Assembly: GCA_004794655.1 (NCBI GenBank)
Contig: SMMW01000585.1
Location: 7,563,501 to 7,627,500, forward strand
Source: Marisa cornuarietis
Lineage: Eukaryota; Mollusca; Gastropoda; Architaenioglossa; Ampullariidae
Reading direction: 5' to 3'
DNA: 64,000 bases
Of the stretch, positions 13,901-28,700 are shown piece by piece (position 1 is the stretch's first letter; every line of letters begins with the position of its first letter). Both the position numbers and the translations under genes were made by a program. The notes under the pieces were generated by a model that worked only from the letters and a program-made list of their open reading frames with translations, was not told the DNA's origin and ran no database searches.

Positions 13901-16900
13901 TTACGACTTAATGTCACTGTATTGTCTGTTAAATTTATTATGTCACAAAACCCTTCACTCCTCAAATAGAACAAAACTCAAACTAAAGCTAGTCATAACT
14001 TAAACCTACCCTTCAGCCTATATTAGATTTTAAGACAAAGTGTAACAATTTCCATCAGAGTTAAATTGCACCCTTTTCCTTCCACTGAATTCATCTAGCA
14101 GCAAGTGGAGTGGCAACTTGTTCTTACTTTCTGAATAGGCCATAGGAGTTAGTTATCTGAAAGGGTTCTGTCTTCGCGTGCAGATCGTGGATGGTCTGTG
14201 GCAAGCTAAAATAGGCGGTACGATCTACCATGGTGAGGTCGACCTGCCAACACACACACAACCCATGCTTCCAGTTACATGACCTGCAACTGCACACAAG
14301 TACAAAAGACGTGCACACTGCGGTGTTACAATACACATTTAGTGAGGTCATAAATCTCTAAAAGGCTTTTAGCTAATACATGAAGACTTCAGCCACACAT
14401 GCAGATCTGTTGTGTGTTCTCTTAATCCCAGGGGCAGAGGTGGGCAGTGCTCTTAAATGATGCTGTTGGGCTGTTAGCATTCCACATGCTTCCATGTGCA
14501 TCATAAAGCTTCACCACTTGGGAATAAACACTCCTGGTCACTGGTTTTACCTGCGAAAGAGGCCATATGAGCTGGTCAGGTGGAAAGGCCGCAACTGGGA
14601 GTGTAAATGCACAATCGTTTGAGGCAATGAGCGCTGTGCCGCCTTGTCAACTGCTGCGAATGGAACCTAGAAGTGCACCATCATATAAGGCATTCCTTAC
14701 CACAAGGGCGTGTTCAAAATTTGAAACATACTGCTGCACCTCACCTTGAGGTGATCCTACTGCTGTGATACACACACAATATGAAATGCTACAAATTTTG
14801 TAAATTTTAAACCAATTACAGTTATTTCTGTGGTATTGTTTAAAAAAAATGCTGAAAATCTCAACAGCAAGTTCAAGCCAATATGACAGAGCAGAAAATT
14901 TAGGTAATAAGGAAAACTCAACACAAGCCTTGTCATAAAGAACACTTCCTAAGACATGATAATACTTCAATAAACTATTATGTGTATGACCTTGTGGGCA
15001 TGGTGGGCAGTTAAAGAACAGATTTGCGCACATTTTGTAAATCTGCCTTCAGTTATCATTTAACTTTGACCTACATGTCCCAGCACTTGCTACACGATGA
15101 GTGAACATTTACATTATACATGAATGGAAATATTAGGCTGCGTATAATACTACTGTAAACAGTCATGTGAAAAAACTGAAGAAGAGTGACTGTGCACAAC
15201 AACCTATAGAATAGTCAGACAATCTCTCTACTTTTGCCCACTTATTACAGAACCAAACACAGCTGTGGGGACTTCAAAGTACAGGTGTCATTTTCCTGCT
15301 ACCTAAGTTATTACATACCTCAGCAGTGCTAGCAGATATTACATAATAAAGACATAAAGGCTTCATAACATTACTGTTCTAAAATTATTAGATCATTTTC
15401 CTGCTACCTAAGTTACAAAAAAGAGAGAATATTCAAGTTTTCAAAATAAAAAAGTTCAAAAAAAGCATCCTATATGTGATTCATGCTGGTGCACCAGAAT
15501 CAGAAGCGGAGGGCAGAGACAATGTTAATAACAAAGGTACAGTCAGGATAAATCACAGAGACAGTGCTACATATTCTACTCAAAATTAGTATTCAGAGAC
15601 AATAACAAAGGTACAGTCAGGATAAATCACATGCTACGTATTCTACTCATCATTAGTTTCAGCACAAAGGCTAGACCTCACTTTACAATTTAATAACCAC
15701 TCAACATCAAAAACACTGATCAACAGGACATGATATTTAATAATCGGTGAGTGCAAAAACTGTCAACTATTTTGACTTGCAAGTAATATATATAACCACC
15801 TTGGTAATGGATGCTGCATTAAGACTGCAAGTAATAAGGTTAATGAAGTGGACATGTTCATAAAATTGCATATCACCTAACACAATATATTAACAAATTT
15901 CTCTGTGACATGTTCACTTTCTCATTCCTGCATTACTGCAACTCCCTTTTTGCTGCCCTCCCTGCTGCCTAACTCTACATCCTTCGATGTGTTTAGAACT
16001 CTGCAGACTCTGGTGCTCTGGGCACAAATGACTGATTGTGTCATCCTACTACGTGGCTTCCTTCACTGGCTGCCTATTACCAGTTGTGTTACTTACAAAT
16101 TGGAATGTCTTTTCTGTAAATGTCTCCATCACCCTGTTTCTAGACAATGTGCACAGTCAGATTTTTCAGGTGGCCTGGAATCGTGTTACAGATATTGTTC
16201 ACCGTGCAAAGTCAACGTTCTACTCTGAAAAAATGCTTGCGTGTAAAACCACTAAACAATTATTTAATGCTAGCAAGAGTTTGCTTGGAAAAACCACTGG
16301 TACTCCACCCCTATCAGTGTTTCATGCACAAGAACTCCCACAGGTTTGCTGACTTCTTCACCAATAAGACTGTATTGATACGACAGAAGCTCGACTCCGC
16401 TGCTGTTCCATCTTCATCTGTCAGATACAGTTTATAATGGTCCTAAGTTATGTGGTTTTGACCCAGTTAGTGAGCAGTTTGTTAAGGAAATTTGTCTGAC
16501 TAGTAGCCCCAAAACATGTGAACTCAATCCTGTTCTCTCCTCTCTGCTTTTCGATTGTCTAGATGTCCTGTTACCACATATAACCTATATCATTAATGCT
16601 CATTAATGCTTCTCTCAAGTCTGGGCACTTTCTTCTCGAATACAGGTCAGCTATTGTCCGCCCACTTATAATGAAATCATCTTTAGATCATAACTGCTTA
16701 AGCAATTACAGACCAGTTTCAAACCTGTTCTTTCTGTCTAAGGTTCTGGAAAAGATTGTACACGTGGAGCAAAGTCATCTACTTAATCCCTTCCAGTTGG
16801 CTTATAGAAAAAGCCATGGTACTTAATCTGCACTTCTAAAAGTTGTAAATGATCTTTTCCTCAGTGCTGACGATGACAAAGTGTCATTTCTGGCATTGTT

Positions 16901-19715
16901 AGACTTGTCGGCTGCATTTGATATGGTAGATCATTCTATACTTCTACACAGACTTCAGCACTCTTTTGGTATTCAAGATGTTGCTTTGTCCTGGTTTCGA
17001 TCCTATCTCATGGACAGTATCCAGACTGTGTGAATGGTGTTTACTCAGATGGTTCTGTCCTGAGATATTGTGTCCTGCAGGGATCTGTATTGGGTCCAAT
17101 ACTTTTTGTTTTATATACCATGTCACATGTGAGCTATGCTAATGATACACAGCTTTGTCAGTCAGCTCCACTTTCTGAACTTGCTGAGCTACTGACACAG
17201 AAAAAGGAATGCATAGATGATGTAAAGTCTTTGATGCTCCAAAACAGACTGCAACTGAATGATGATAAGACTTAACTGCTACTTACTTGTCCAAAGAAAT
17301 TTCTGAGTAATCCTTCTCTCCTTCAGTCTCTGTCTAAAAACAACTATTCCTTTCTCCACCTCTGTCCACAGCTTGGGTGTCATTGCCAATCAGAGTTTGA
17401 CTTTCCATCAGCATATTTCTCATGTCTGCAGAACTGCTTACCTTGAACTTCATGGGATCAGTACCATTTGTCACTATCTCACCACTGATGCAACTAAAAT
17501 TCTAATCTGTGCCTTTGTGCTGTCGAGGATGGACTAGTGTTATTCTCTTTTAGCTGCAATTCCCAAGTATCTTCTTGACAGACTTCAAAGGATCCAAAAT
17601 AACGCTGTTTGCCTCACCTACAGACCATCTAGATATGAATATATATCACCTATCATAGGCTTTCTTCACTGGCTCTCAGTCTGGAACCGTATAGCTTACA
17701 AACTTTCCACTTTGACTTACCATGTCCTCAGTACCTTTCCGAACTCACTCCCATCTACATGCCCACACAACTTCTTTGCTCACCTTCAAAGCCCAAGCTT
17801 CTGCAAGTCCCACTAGCTAAGACAAAGACATATGGACAGAGGTCTTTCTCCTGCCAAACCCCATCACCTTAGAACAGATTGCCCGTCATCCTTCGTCACT
17901 CTGATTCTTTACCACAAACTTAAGACACAACTTTTCAGACCGACGACTTCACTGTGACCCTGTTCTGACATAAGCGTGCATAACGCGTGTCTGTAATTTA
18001 CTTTGTGTATGAGTGGATGTATGTTGTTGAAGTGAGCGAGTCTGTTATATGCAGATATGTGTGCATAGTTGTTGATGATTTATTCTACGATTTATGTAAA
18101 GCGCTCTGAGCAAATCTTTGGAAAGGCGCTATATAAATCCTCATTATTATTAATATTCCCAATTACCTTCCTTCTTCACCCTTCAGACTCCATCCCATCC
18201 ACTTTATTCAGCGGCTGGGAACCAATTAAATCTATTTCCTTTATTTCTTATGGGGAAAATTGTTTCAGATACCGAACATTTCGGGTACCAACCAACTTTC
18301 CAGAACGGATTGTGATCGTTAGCTGAGGTACCACTGTACTATAAAAACAGGCATATATTTTTATTCTGAAAATGAATCTGCTTATTGACAGTTTAGCAAA
18401 TGAAACTACCTCTCAGTAATCTTACGAAGCAACTGATAAAACATTTTGAGACTCTCAGATAGCATACTTAAATTCCTTGCATTATGATACAGGCAAACTG
18501 TCATTACTGGGTTGATGGAAACAACATAAAGCAAGATTCTGAAGAGGGATGTCCTTATGCCTCCTCTTTGCTGTCAAGTGGCCAAACTGTAGCTTTATAC
18601 TAACCTGTGTTTGCATGGCAGCATGCTTCTCCAATAATAGGGCAATAATAGTAACTTCAAATATCAGGAGACAATTTGTAACAAGCAGCTAAACAACATT
18701 GCAGTAGCAAAAACATTGTGGTACTAAACAATTTCTGCATCTGGAGGGAGGAGCAGTAGATGTGGATCAAAAGAGCTTCCATGAACATTAATGATCGTTT
18801 CATCATGTTAAACAATCTTTTGTTCCGTTAAAAATAAAAAACAAAACTCACCAAGCTGATACTGAACATTGCAGCTGCAATGATTCCAAAGAATATAATT
18901 TGAAACTGTGATAGGGCTTTCATTAACCAGCCACTTTTCTGTTTGCTGCTCCTACAGCAAAGGGACAAAAGACAAAATTTCATGCTGACAAAAACCATAG
19001 ATCTTTTTCTTCTGTTAAAGCACAAATTTCACATATTTGTCAGACCTATTTTATACATAGCTCACCCAATGTAATTTCTCCACGTTTGCATAGAAGCAAC
19101 TGGTGCCTTTTGTACATTCTATTATGTATACCTGTTAGTTTTCTCTGTGGCTGAAGTGTGGAAATTTAACTACCATAAGAAATACATGCTAAAATAGAGA
19201 TCTTTTTCTGATAAATTATACTGTATCATTTTAAAGCCACATTTATCAATATCAAAACAACCATCTCAAATGTGAATGGTATATGCAACTATTATCACTA
19301 AGAACCTCATATCTTGAATGACTTAAGAAGAACGGTGCCTATATAATAGCTAATAAAACAGAGCAAAGATGTGATGGCATGTAATCTTGTTTTCTGGTCT
19401 GCATTTAATGAGCATAACACACGTTTAATATTGAAAACATTATGCAGAGGTTAGTTAAACAATTTTTTTCTGCATTCTTTCAACGCATCTAATAAGTGCT
19501 TACATATTGATAGACTTGAATATCTCAAAAGCAAGAGAAGCTGCTCCTAATCGTATGGTCCATGGCATGGTCATTTCTAGCCAGTCAAGAAACTGCTTTT
19601 CTGTAAATGCTATTTACATAAAAAAGAAAGTCTTAGACTCTAGAATAAAAATTTTAGATTTTATTTAGCAAACACAATAGCTTGAGGGTTTAGTCTGACA
19701 ACTCATTATCAGCTT

Positions 19716-19746
<31 letters not shown>

Positions 19747-22700
19747 AACCCATGCACACAAAATTTAGAGAAAGACTCATAAAATTTAAATATTGAACAT
19801 CTGCTAAATATTAACAGTGAACAGTTTGGCGTCAAGCATTAAGAATGATCATAGCCAACATAGTAGCAACAAACATCAAATAGTTTACAGCTACTTGCTA
19901 TTTCAGCCCCAGTGGTAATTGTATCTTTAAAAGGAAATCTAGCAAAACTCACCAATCTTAGACCTTATGGTAAAGTCTGGAGTGAGCTCTATACTGAACA
20001 ACTTCACTGTGTAGTGGGCTCCAACCCCTAGGACAAGCCCTGTTGCTAGTACTGATATCACAAAGCCAACAAGTCTGAAAACCAAGCCCCTTTTTTTATC
20101 TGGAAATTGGAAAAAAATGACATGAATCTGACAAACGATAAAGACATTGTCTTCTGACCACACATCATAATCGGGACATCTGTGTTCAAGTGAAAAATCT
20201 AGTCTAACATGTAAGCAGGTGACACACTCAAGGACTTAAAGTAAAAAATATTGTCACATTTTAAGGACAGAACGTTTCTTAAGTATGATGTCATGCTTGA
20301 ATTAAACATTTAAAAATTCCTTCTGTGCGCAGCAGTTGAATCCTGCCTACCTGATCTACCATTTAGAGAGTGAAGTTGTGGAGTACAGGATATAAAAGAA
20401 CGTATATGCTTGCAATTGCTGTTGACAGTTTAAGAAGTAGTCTCACAACTCACTAGCGTCTTTAGATGCTCTTGGAAAACAGTTGTCATCCAGTAATGAG
20501 ATGCATAATGCAATGGTAAGCAGGTTGAAGAAGTTGTAGTTACCAGTCAGAATGATAAAAACTTGAAGCACAACCTGTACAGTAAAGCCAGTAGAAACAG
20601 AAGATGATGTGAAACAATAAGAACTGCTGATGAAAGAAATGCATTTCATTTTTTCCAGGTTTTACCTCAAGGATGTTATGTGATTACAATATAATACTGT
20701 CCTTCACATTTTTGATACTGTGAGCAAAGTCAGATTGTATAACATATTCTTTTAATACCATAAATATACAAATTTCTTTTTTTAATGAAAAAAAAGTAAA
20801 AAGTTCAAAAAGAATGTAAAAGCCAGCTGATGATATACATATGCTAGAACTCACAACTGAATGCATAAAATGTATGTACTGATGTACAATACTACCTTAA
20901 CATAACATAAACAAACAGCTACAAAATTACTGAAAACTGTTCTCTCTGAAAATTAAATTCAGTCTCTGGTTCTTCACATTGGAGATGCCAAATGTATTTA
21001 CAGCAGTCACTCACATGACATCTCACTATGGATCTGGAAGTGATCTTTGCATCTAGAGGTTTTTTTTTATTTCATATTTTGTAAATTTTTATTGTATATA
21101 GCATTTTACATATTATTACAAAAGATTAACATGGATTTTACATTATGCACCCTAAGCCATCTCATTGTGAAAGGGATAACTGTGTTATTATTTCTGGTGA
21201 GAGTGCATGCAAGAGTGGAAAGAGGACAGTTTTTTCCTGGTTTTGTAAAGTACACGAAGCCTGCAGGCAGAAAGTGGCTTAATGTGGTACACAAACTCAG
21301 TATTATTGTTATTATTATGATCATTGTTATTATCATCTGTCTGGTATCAGTGTCATAATTAACTTGTCACATTTAAAATTTTAAATTTTATGACACTGCA
21401 ATTCTAGGTGTTTGGCTGGCCTGAACAAGGTGTCGCAAAGAACTCTTGCAGGCTTCTGAAAGGCACAGAGTTAATATTTAACTGCTATGGTCTCTGATCT
21501 GTCAGTGGAAACCCTTTGTTCCCTGTCTTGCATTCAGTCTGTTTGAAATACCTTTACCTTTCGCAATGCTAGACTTTGACATGAAGAGATTCTGCCAGTA
21601 AGTTTTAGTCAGAGCCCTAAAAATATTGTTCTTGCTGTGGAAACCTTCCGCTAAGCTTTTTCCATTTAAGTGGCTTGGTGCAATTAAGAACAGCTCTCAC
21701 TCCCACCAACGCTAACCTCCTCCCTTCTATAGTGCAGGAGGACCCTGTGGGGCCCGTAACTACGAATGCTGACATTAGCAATCACCTAACATATCATGTG
21801 TCTATACGCCAGATTGTGTTCTTAACACATAGGCCTAGCTTTCCAATGTTGATTTTTGTTACATTCTGGACGGTAAATGGAGTCACATAAAGCAGTTCCA
21901 TTATATATATATATATATAAAGCTCAGTTTATTTTATTACGGTTGATTTGACTCGCATATACATGTCGTCCATAAATCAGCTAATTCTAGAGTAAATCGA
22001 CAGGCTGTTACCACAAGTTCCAACACCTGATCGTCTTCATGATGAATGGAGATTTGTCAGTGTGTATGTGTGCGCTTGCGTACGTGCGTGCAAAAACAAA
22101 AATAATATGTGAGGGAACTGACAAACCAGCTCACTACCAATGATCGACTCTCTAACTTGAAGGGAAACATCAATCAGCGCCTGCGGTCTGGGCAGGCAAG
22201 CACTTATAGCGATAACCCTGTGTAAGAGGGAAGGGCTGCACATAATAATAATAGTAGTAATAATAGTGAAGATTTTTATAGCGCATATTCACACTCATAG
22301 AGAGCATGCTCTTAGCGCTTAAAATGGGGAAGAGACGTGGACAAGTAGATACAGAACACAGGGGACGAAAGAAAACGACAGTACTGACGACGAAACAGAT
22401 AGCAAAGGCATCAGGTAACAGGAACTGAAAAATAGTGATGGGTAAAGTAGCAAGAGGGAAGGGGGAAGGTAAGGACTAGCATTGTGGACTGTGTTAGGAG
22501 TAATGCTCAAGGAAGAGGTGCGTTTTCAGTGCAGATTTGAAGGATTCAATTGTAGGAAGGTGGCGGATATGGAAAGGAAGAGAGTTCCATTGTTTTGTAG
22601 CACAGTAGCCAAAAGTCCTGTGACCATAGGTTGTTGTTCTGGTGACAGGAACAGTTAGGATACGGTCGTCAGACGAAGAGCGTAATTGTCTGGTCGGAGA

Positions 22701-25700
22701 GTAAGAGATGAGACGTTCAGAGAAATAGTCAGGACAGGAGCCAGCAAAGAAATTAAAACACAGCACAGACAGTTTGTACTGAATGCGAGAACGGATAGGT
22801 AGCCAGTGTAGGAAACGAAGGAGAGGAGTGACATGGTCCCGTTTCCTTGCTCTAAGCACCTCTCTCACATCTCTCGGTACATTTCGCACAGTGAGGTGTA
22901 CGTGAATGGCCACCATCAATCACTGCCTTTCGATTCGCAAGTCAGCGGCAGCTGAACACAAAATGTGCGAAACGCTGGTTTGTGAGTGGGGTCGCCATCT
23001 ACGAAACTCCCACCACAACACTTCCCTACACCTATAATTGTCCAGTGTCTTCATAGCAGTTTGCATGCCTTCACTCAATTGTCTCCTTCGTTAAGTGCAC
23101 TTGGCATAACGTGCTCGTGCCTGCTGCCTGGTTTTCACCTGTAAGACCCAAGACTATCCTCTTCACTGGCACTTAGTCACCCTGGCAACTATTATCCTAA
23201 ACTCGATCCTTCCCGTGCCTCCAAACGGTCTTCCGAGAAGCCAATTAGCGTCACTGAGTCGGCGCACGGGGCTGTGTCATTGCGGTTGTCACTAGCTCGT
23301 ACATTAAAAAAAAAAAAATAGGGGGTGGGGGAGGCATACCGATGCCTTTGAAGACGTAAGAGGCAGCCGTGCCACCGTACGCGACCTTTTTCAAGTCTTT
23401 AAAGACTCTTTATCGGAGTGGCGTGCGACGTGCACAGCTCCGCTACCAGTGCGGACTTGTCGTCAGTAGATGGAAGGCGTTATCGGCACGCATGGAATGG
23501 TAGATAAAAATCGTAAGTACGAAAACAGTGCAGAAATCAATCGTTACCAATCGTATTGTGTGATTTGTCGCTGTCATATCGTTTCTTATTGTACATAGCG
23601 ACCCCCCCCCACCCCGCCCAACACACACACACACACACACACAGACGCTCCCAGGACTGAAGAAGGCGTTAAATCAAATTGGTCAAGGGCCAATTCCGAC
23701 CAGGTTGAATTCCAGGTTCCATTCAAGCTGCACAAGATTTTGCAAGGTTCAAGGTACGCTATATATACACGGCATGCCGATAAGCAATAATCAACAGCCA
23801 ATGCATGGTATGGCGAGGTCTATGTTCTATTGACACCTGTATATATATACTTAAGTACACGTTGCTTGGGTACTGGAAAACACTCCTTACACGTTGCCGG
23901 ATAAACTTTCGAAAAGAATTTTCAAAATAGCATTGTGGTGTTAGCTCTTAAATTCTTTGCGTGCCATCTGTGACCATGGACAAATATGTTCTGTGATACC
24001 GACCGAGTCTGATGTTGCCACATAAAATGAAGCGATCTCTCGCGGTTTGATAGTTTCGGAATTAAAAACAAAAAACACACACACTGATAAGTTTATGGTT
24101 TCTTTTGCACAAGCCGGCAATACTTGTCGATCGGTATCAGGTCAGACGACGACGACCTTCTCTCCCCCCTCCCCCCAAAAAACACACACCACCTCCCACC
24201 TCCAGCGCAAAACATGTACTGGCTGGCCGATAGAAGATTAATCCCTCTACTGGTACTAGCACCCTGGGCCGAGAACAAAGCAAACACAAACAGCAAAATC
24301 CCATTGGCACAATGTAGTCGCTGAAGCGAGTTCCTGTTCTTGAGGGTGCGAGCTGTGGTGGGGAAGTGTCTCGACTCGGACACACACACACACATACGGC
24401 GTTGCCTCGGCTTCGGTTGTCGGGTGGAGAACCTACACTCAGGTAAACTTTAAGCGACGAACAATCTTATGAAGAATCTATTACTTAAATAGAAATAAAA
24501 AAACGAAGAAAACCAACAAGGGCCATTTTGATATTAATAACATCATTCGAGAGCCATACAAAATTATCTCCTAAAAAATTAGCCTGCTCTGTTTGGTCAA
24601 GCTATAGTTTCGTTACGGTGTGTTCACAGTTGTGCAATGTGTACAGTCTCATCCTGCCTGGCACTGCTGTCCTGAGCCATCACAATCCACCTTTTCGTAA
24701 TAAGGTGCATGAAAAGTATGCCGTCCTCCTGTGAGAAGCACACTATTCTGGGGGTCCGTAAAATATGTTTATAATTAGAAAGTTCCTAGAAGTGCATGAC
24801 AGTACGTAGTAACACAACCTTTTTGTGAATGCACAATTTTCTGTTTGTGACAGTGCAGTGAAAGTACATTAATAATAATGACTACAAGTACACAAAACCT
24901 GTTTCTGATGGAGTTCATGGCATTTACAAAGTGTCTTACACACGTGCTACACACACAGCCATGCTTCCACCTGCACAACCAAGCAAAGCTTTGTCATCTT
25001 TCTCATCCTTTGGAAATCCGTTAAAAGATAACGTCGAACATTTGTAGCCCTGCAGGCTATACTAAAGATGACCCGGCATTGTCAAAGAATGCTACAAGTA
25101 TCAACAGCTGACAGCCAACCGTACATGGTCTGCATTCGGCTTGGGGCGGGGTGTCTGTCCCGTCGTGTACTTGTTTGTGTCCTATCCCGTTATGGACGTT
25201 CCTTGGTTTTCCCTCAAAATTTACATTATTATTATTCACAAAGCTTATAGATTTACTGAAACCTGTGGTTGCCTTGGCGGGCTGGATCAAATGATTTCGT
25301 GGGCCGGACGTTCCCCATCCATGGCATATGCGAAGAGCTATGAATCATCGCTTTTCACGCGCCTCATCCCGTTTGATAACACGCTTCTCTCACTAATGCC
25401 TGGGGCTCTGGCCACGGAGGTATATTAATATACGTGGCTGATCTTTATGAGCAACGGATTGTTTTCTTTCAACTTTGCCAACAATGATCGACCTAGTAAA
25501 GAAGACGCGCCATTCCCCTCCCCGCTCCCTCCCCAAGTGGACCATCGTGTACATCCAGCTTTAGCTCCTGTTTTAAATCCGAAGAATCTACAGAACTGCT
25601 GGTGGGTGGCCGGGGGCGGTTTAAACATTGAAGATCGCTGTTGTGCCGTTTACCGTTGTTCTCTCGCTCGTGATGCCCACTAACAAAAGCATGGCTGGAG

Positions 25701-28700
25701 CATCCCGTCATGGCAGAACGGCGATGGTCAGGCGCTCACCCCTACGTTCCCTAGCCTGTATACAGACCTATAGGCATCGTGCAAAATGCAAGACAGGGTG
25801 GGGCAGCTCAGCGTGAGTCTCGCTGGCTGTGTTGCCAAGCGTTCTTTGTCGGGTACACGTGAGGCGTTACCTAATGTTTTCGGACATCAAATACGGTGCT
25901 GGCCAACATTTCCGCCCTCTCTGACCACGAAGGCTGGGCACCCGCGAGTGTTTAATTTGTACGTCACTCTCCATGGGCTGGCCTAGCGTCAAACCATGTG
26001 ACGTGGGAGGGGAAAAGAGGCCGTTGCTCTTTCTGAGTATTACAAATACTAAAAAAAAGACTAAACTGGCTTCCAAGGTCTAATTTTATGACTTGCTTTA
26101 CCACCCCTAATGTATTAAAAACCAAGTAAGCACCACAGATGCCATGAGATAGCCTTAGTTGCTGACTTGGCATAAAACAACAATTAACTAACTAAGCCCC
26201 TTAGAATGCTACAATTCTGCCTTTTTTGTTTTTGTCATGAATTCTAGCAATATCGAACCGAAAATGGCTTACACCCTATATATCATTGCAGGGTAGTTTT
26301 CCTAGTCTGACTCTACACATACCTCCCCCAATAGCGAGATGGCCTGCAATGTTGCACTGCTAATTCACAGAAAAGCAAGCAACAGCCACTCTCTGATACC
26401 AATGCTAAGCTATTGCAACTGGTCTGTATTCTTAGCTACTTTATAAGCTTACGATCATCAAAAACGTTTTAAAATATCATGTTACTGAGACTGCAGATAA
26501 ACCTGTTTGTCAATGTTTGGCAGCTTAATGTAGAAAGCACCACCGCCCAAATGCCAGCCAAGTCACCATCTCAAAGCAGCAAAATGGGGTCTCCCTCACC
26601 ACGCAGCAGGCAGGGTCAGTCTCCCAAACAGTCTCTGTCAGCCAGCAACAGAAAGTCTTCTGCAAAGTCTCTTTCGCCATCTGGCAAGAAGTCCCCAGGT
26701 CGACAAAAGTCTGCCTCACCCAATCGCAGCCCAGGTTCTGGCAAGACCAAATCAGGAAGTCCAACATCTGGCAAGACTAAATCAGGCAGTCCAATGTCTG
26801 GATCTAAGAGTCCAAAGGAGGACTCACCAGGTGCATCAGCAACAACAAAAAAGAAGAATGTGATCATCAAGTCTCCTGAGCTGACAGAGAGAGGCCTGAA
26901 GATTCTGGATTTTTCAGGGCAAGGAATGACCACTGTACCTGCTTCCCTTCTAAGCAGTAAGCTGCTACAATTTCATAAGAGATGCTTTCTTTTGTTTAGT
27001 AAGAAGTTGAATATTTTGTGAAAAGTTTTTCTCTAATTACTATGATAAAAACTGTATTAATATTAAGTTTTTTGAATATTTTTTCTGTTCTCTAAAGATC
27101 TGAGATAAGCTGCATTTCCTGCCCAAAATTAATTTTGCACAATGTTAAATGCTAATCTTCTGGTGTGTAAGTATTATGTAACAACCCTGCAAAGGTTTTC
27201 AGCACCGACGAAAAATTTCTTTTAATGCTTTGAGGTACAATGTGACATTTTTTAAAGTCTAATTATAATATGTACATCTAATTATGATAAACAACTTTCA
27301 ATTTGCACTCCCAGCCAAAGATATTGGTGTCTTGATACTCGCTTCTAACAACCTGCGTTCGCTACCAGTAGAAATGCGGCGTATGAAATCTCTCATAAAG
27401 CTGGATATAAGCCGCAATGGAATTCGCTGCGTTCACCCTGGAGTGAGTAAAACTGAAGCATAAGATCTTTCAGAAGTCTTACCCATGACAGGAGAATTTA
27501 AAAATTAAATTCATGCTTTATTTCCCACCAACAGATAGGTAAAAACATATAATTATTTTTTACAGTTAATATTTATTTTTGTTACATCAAGTGTCAATAT
27601 GTATAACATTTTGTAAAAACAAAACCAGCTGTACTAAGTTACCAGACAAATGAAAAATTACATAAATGATCTTTGTGTCCAATCAGGATTTCTCTGGTTT
27701 GCCTCAAGAGCTGGAGTCACTCACAGACCTGGAAGAGCTCAAAATCTCAGAATGCAACCTACCCTACATCCCACCTACAGTTTGGAGGCTGAAGAAACTT
27801 AAATTACTGGACATCAGCCGCAACAAAATCAACATCCTTCCTCCAGAAATTGGAAACCTCACAGAGCTAAAAAGGCTCAATCTCCAGCAAACCAATATCA
27901 CATCCTTGCCCCCAGAGATTGCTTATTGCCAAGAGCTGGAAGAAATTCTTCTATGGGGAAACTCTATTGAAAGTCTTCCAGACACACTTCCTGAGATGCC
28001 CAAGTTGCGAGTCCTGGCTTTAAACTACAGAAGCTTCTGTGGAGTAGTGGATCCCTATATGGAGAATCTGCTTAGAAAGAGACAGATCAATTCTGAGCAT
28101 ATTCCTGTGGTTGTTTTTGAATTGCCAGCTCTGGAAGTGCTGGACCTGGAGAGCACTAAGCTAAACAATCTTCCAGATGTTTATAACACCAAACTAAAGG
28201 AACTTTATTTGTGCCAAAACTTCCTCCAGTCTGTTCCATCATCTGTCTATAAACTCAAGCATCTACAGGTGAGTTTAATTAGAATGGTTTCAGAAGTGAT
28301 GCTATTCCATTTTTCAGTTTTGTGATATTTAAAAAAAAAAAAAAGCAAACTTTGTGCAAGGGATGGTACATCTTGAAACTCAGAATATCGAGCAAAGGTG
28401 CTGAACAAGTGATTTTATAAGACTGGAAATGATACGCAAGTTTTCATTAGTAGAAACAGAAAAGACCATAAATACTTAGCATCTAGCATGCCATAGATAA
28501 TAATTTATTATTAACACTTTGAGTCTGGGCCTTGACCTCTGACTCTGATACCCAGGTTCGCACAAATCTGAAGTACGTGTATTTTCCAAAAAACAATAAA
28601 AAATAAACTAAAACCGACAGGATGATCAATAAAAATTATAATTTAAGTTCAAAGTTAAGAGAAAGAAACTATTCCTACCTCATTCCATCATGAAATAGCA

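Larger units (their letters stand above)
22930..26460. other. GC-richer stretch of LMF2 intron 7; likely upstream region of the nested MFHAS1-like gene
   Basis: This part looks richer in CpG and G+C than its surroundings, with C/G runs at 23314-23332, 23602-23610 and 25511-25535 and CA repeats at 23621-23642 and 24380-24395. No exon is recognised. Being just upstream of the + strand LRR gene, it is the natural place for its promoter and 5' UTR exon (inference). Long overlapping open frames here are best explained by base composition. Confidence 0.4.

Noticed and set aside
14647..15033. 128-codon - strand open frame as a gene
   Set aside because: It overlaps LMF2 alternative exon 12A in another frame, and its own translation has no family features.
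22494..22919. 141-codon - strand open frame as a host gene
   Set aside because: Its sequence ([20 protein letters not shown]) is the C-terminal region of LINE polyproteins and it is followed by a LINE tail.
24093..24395. Overlapping open frames on both strands
   Set aside because: They arise from CA and CT/GA-rich low-complexity sequence in a GC-richer intron.
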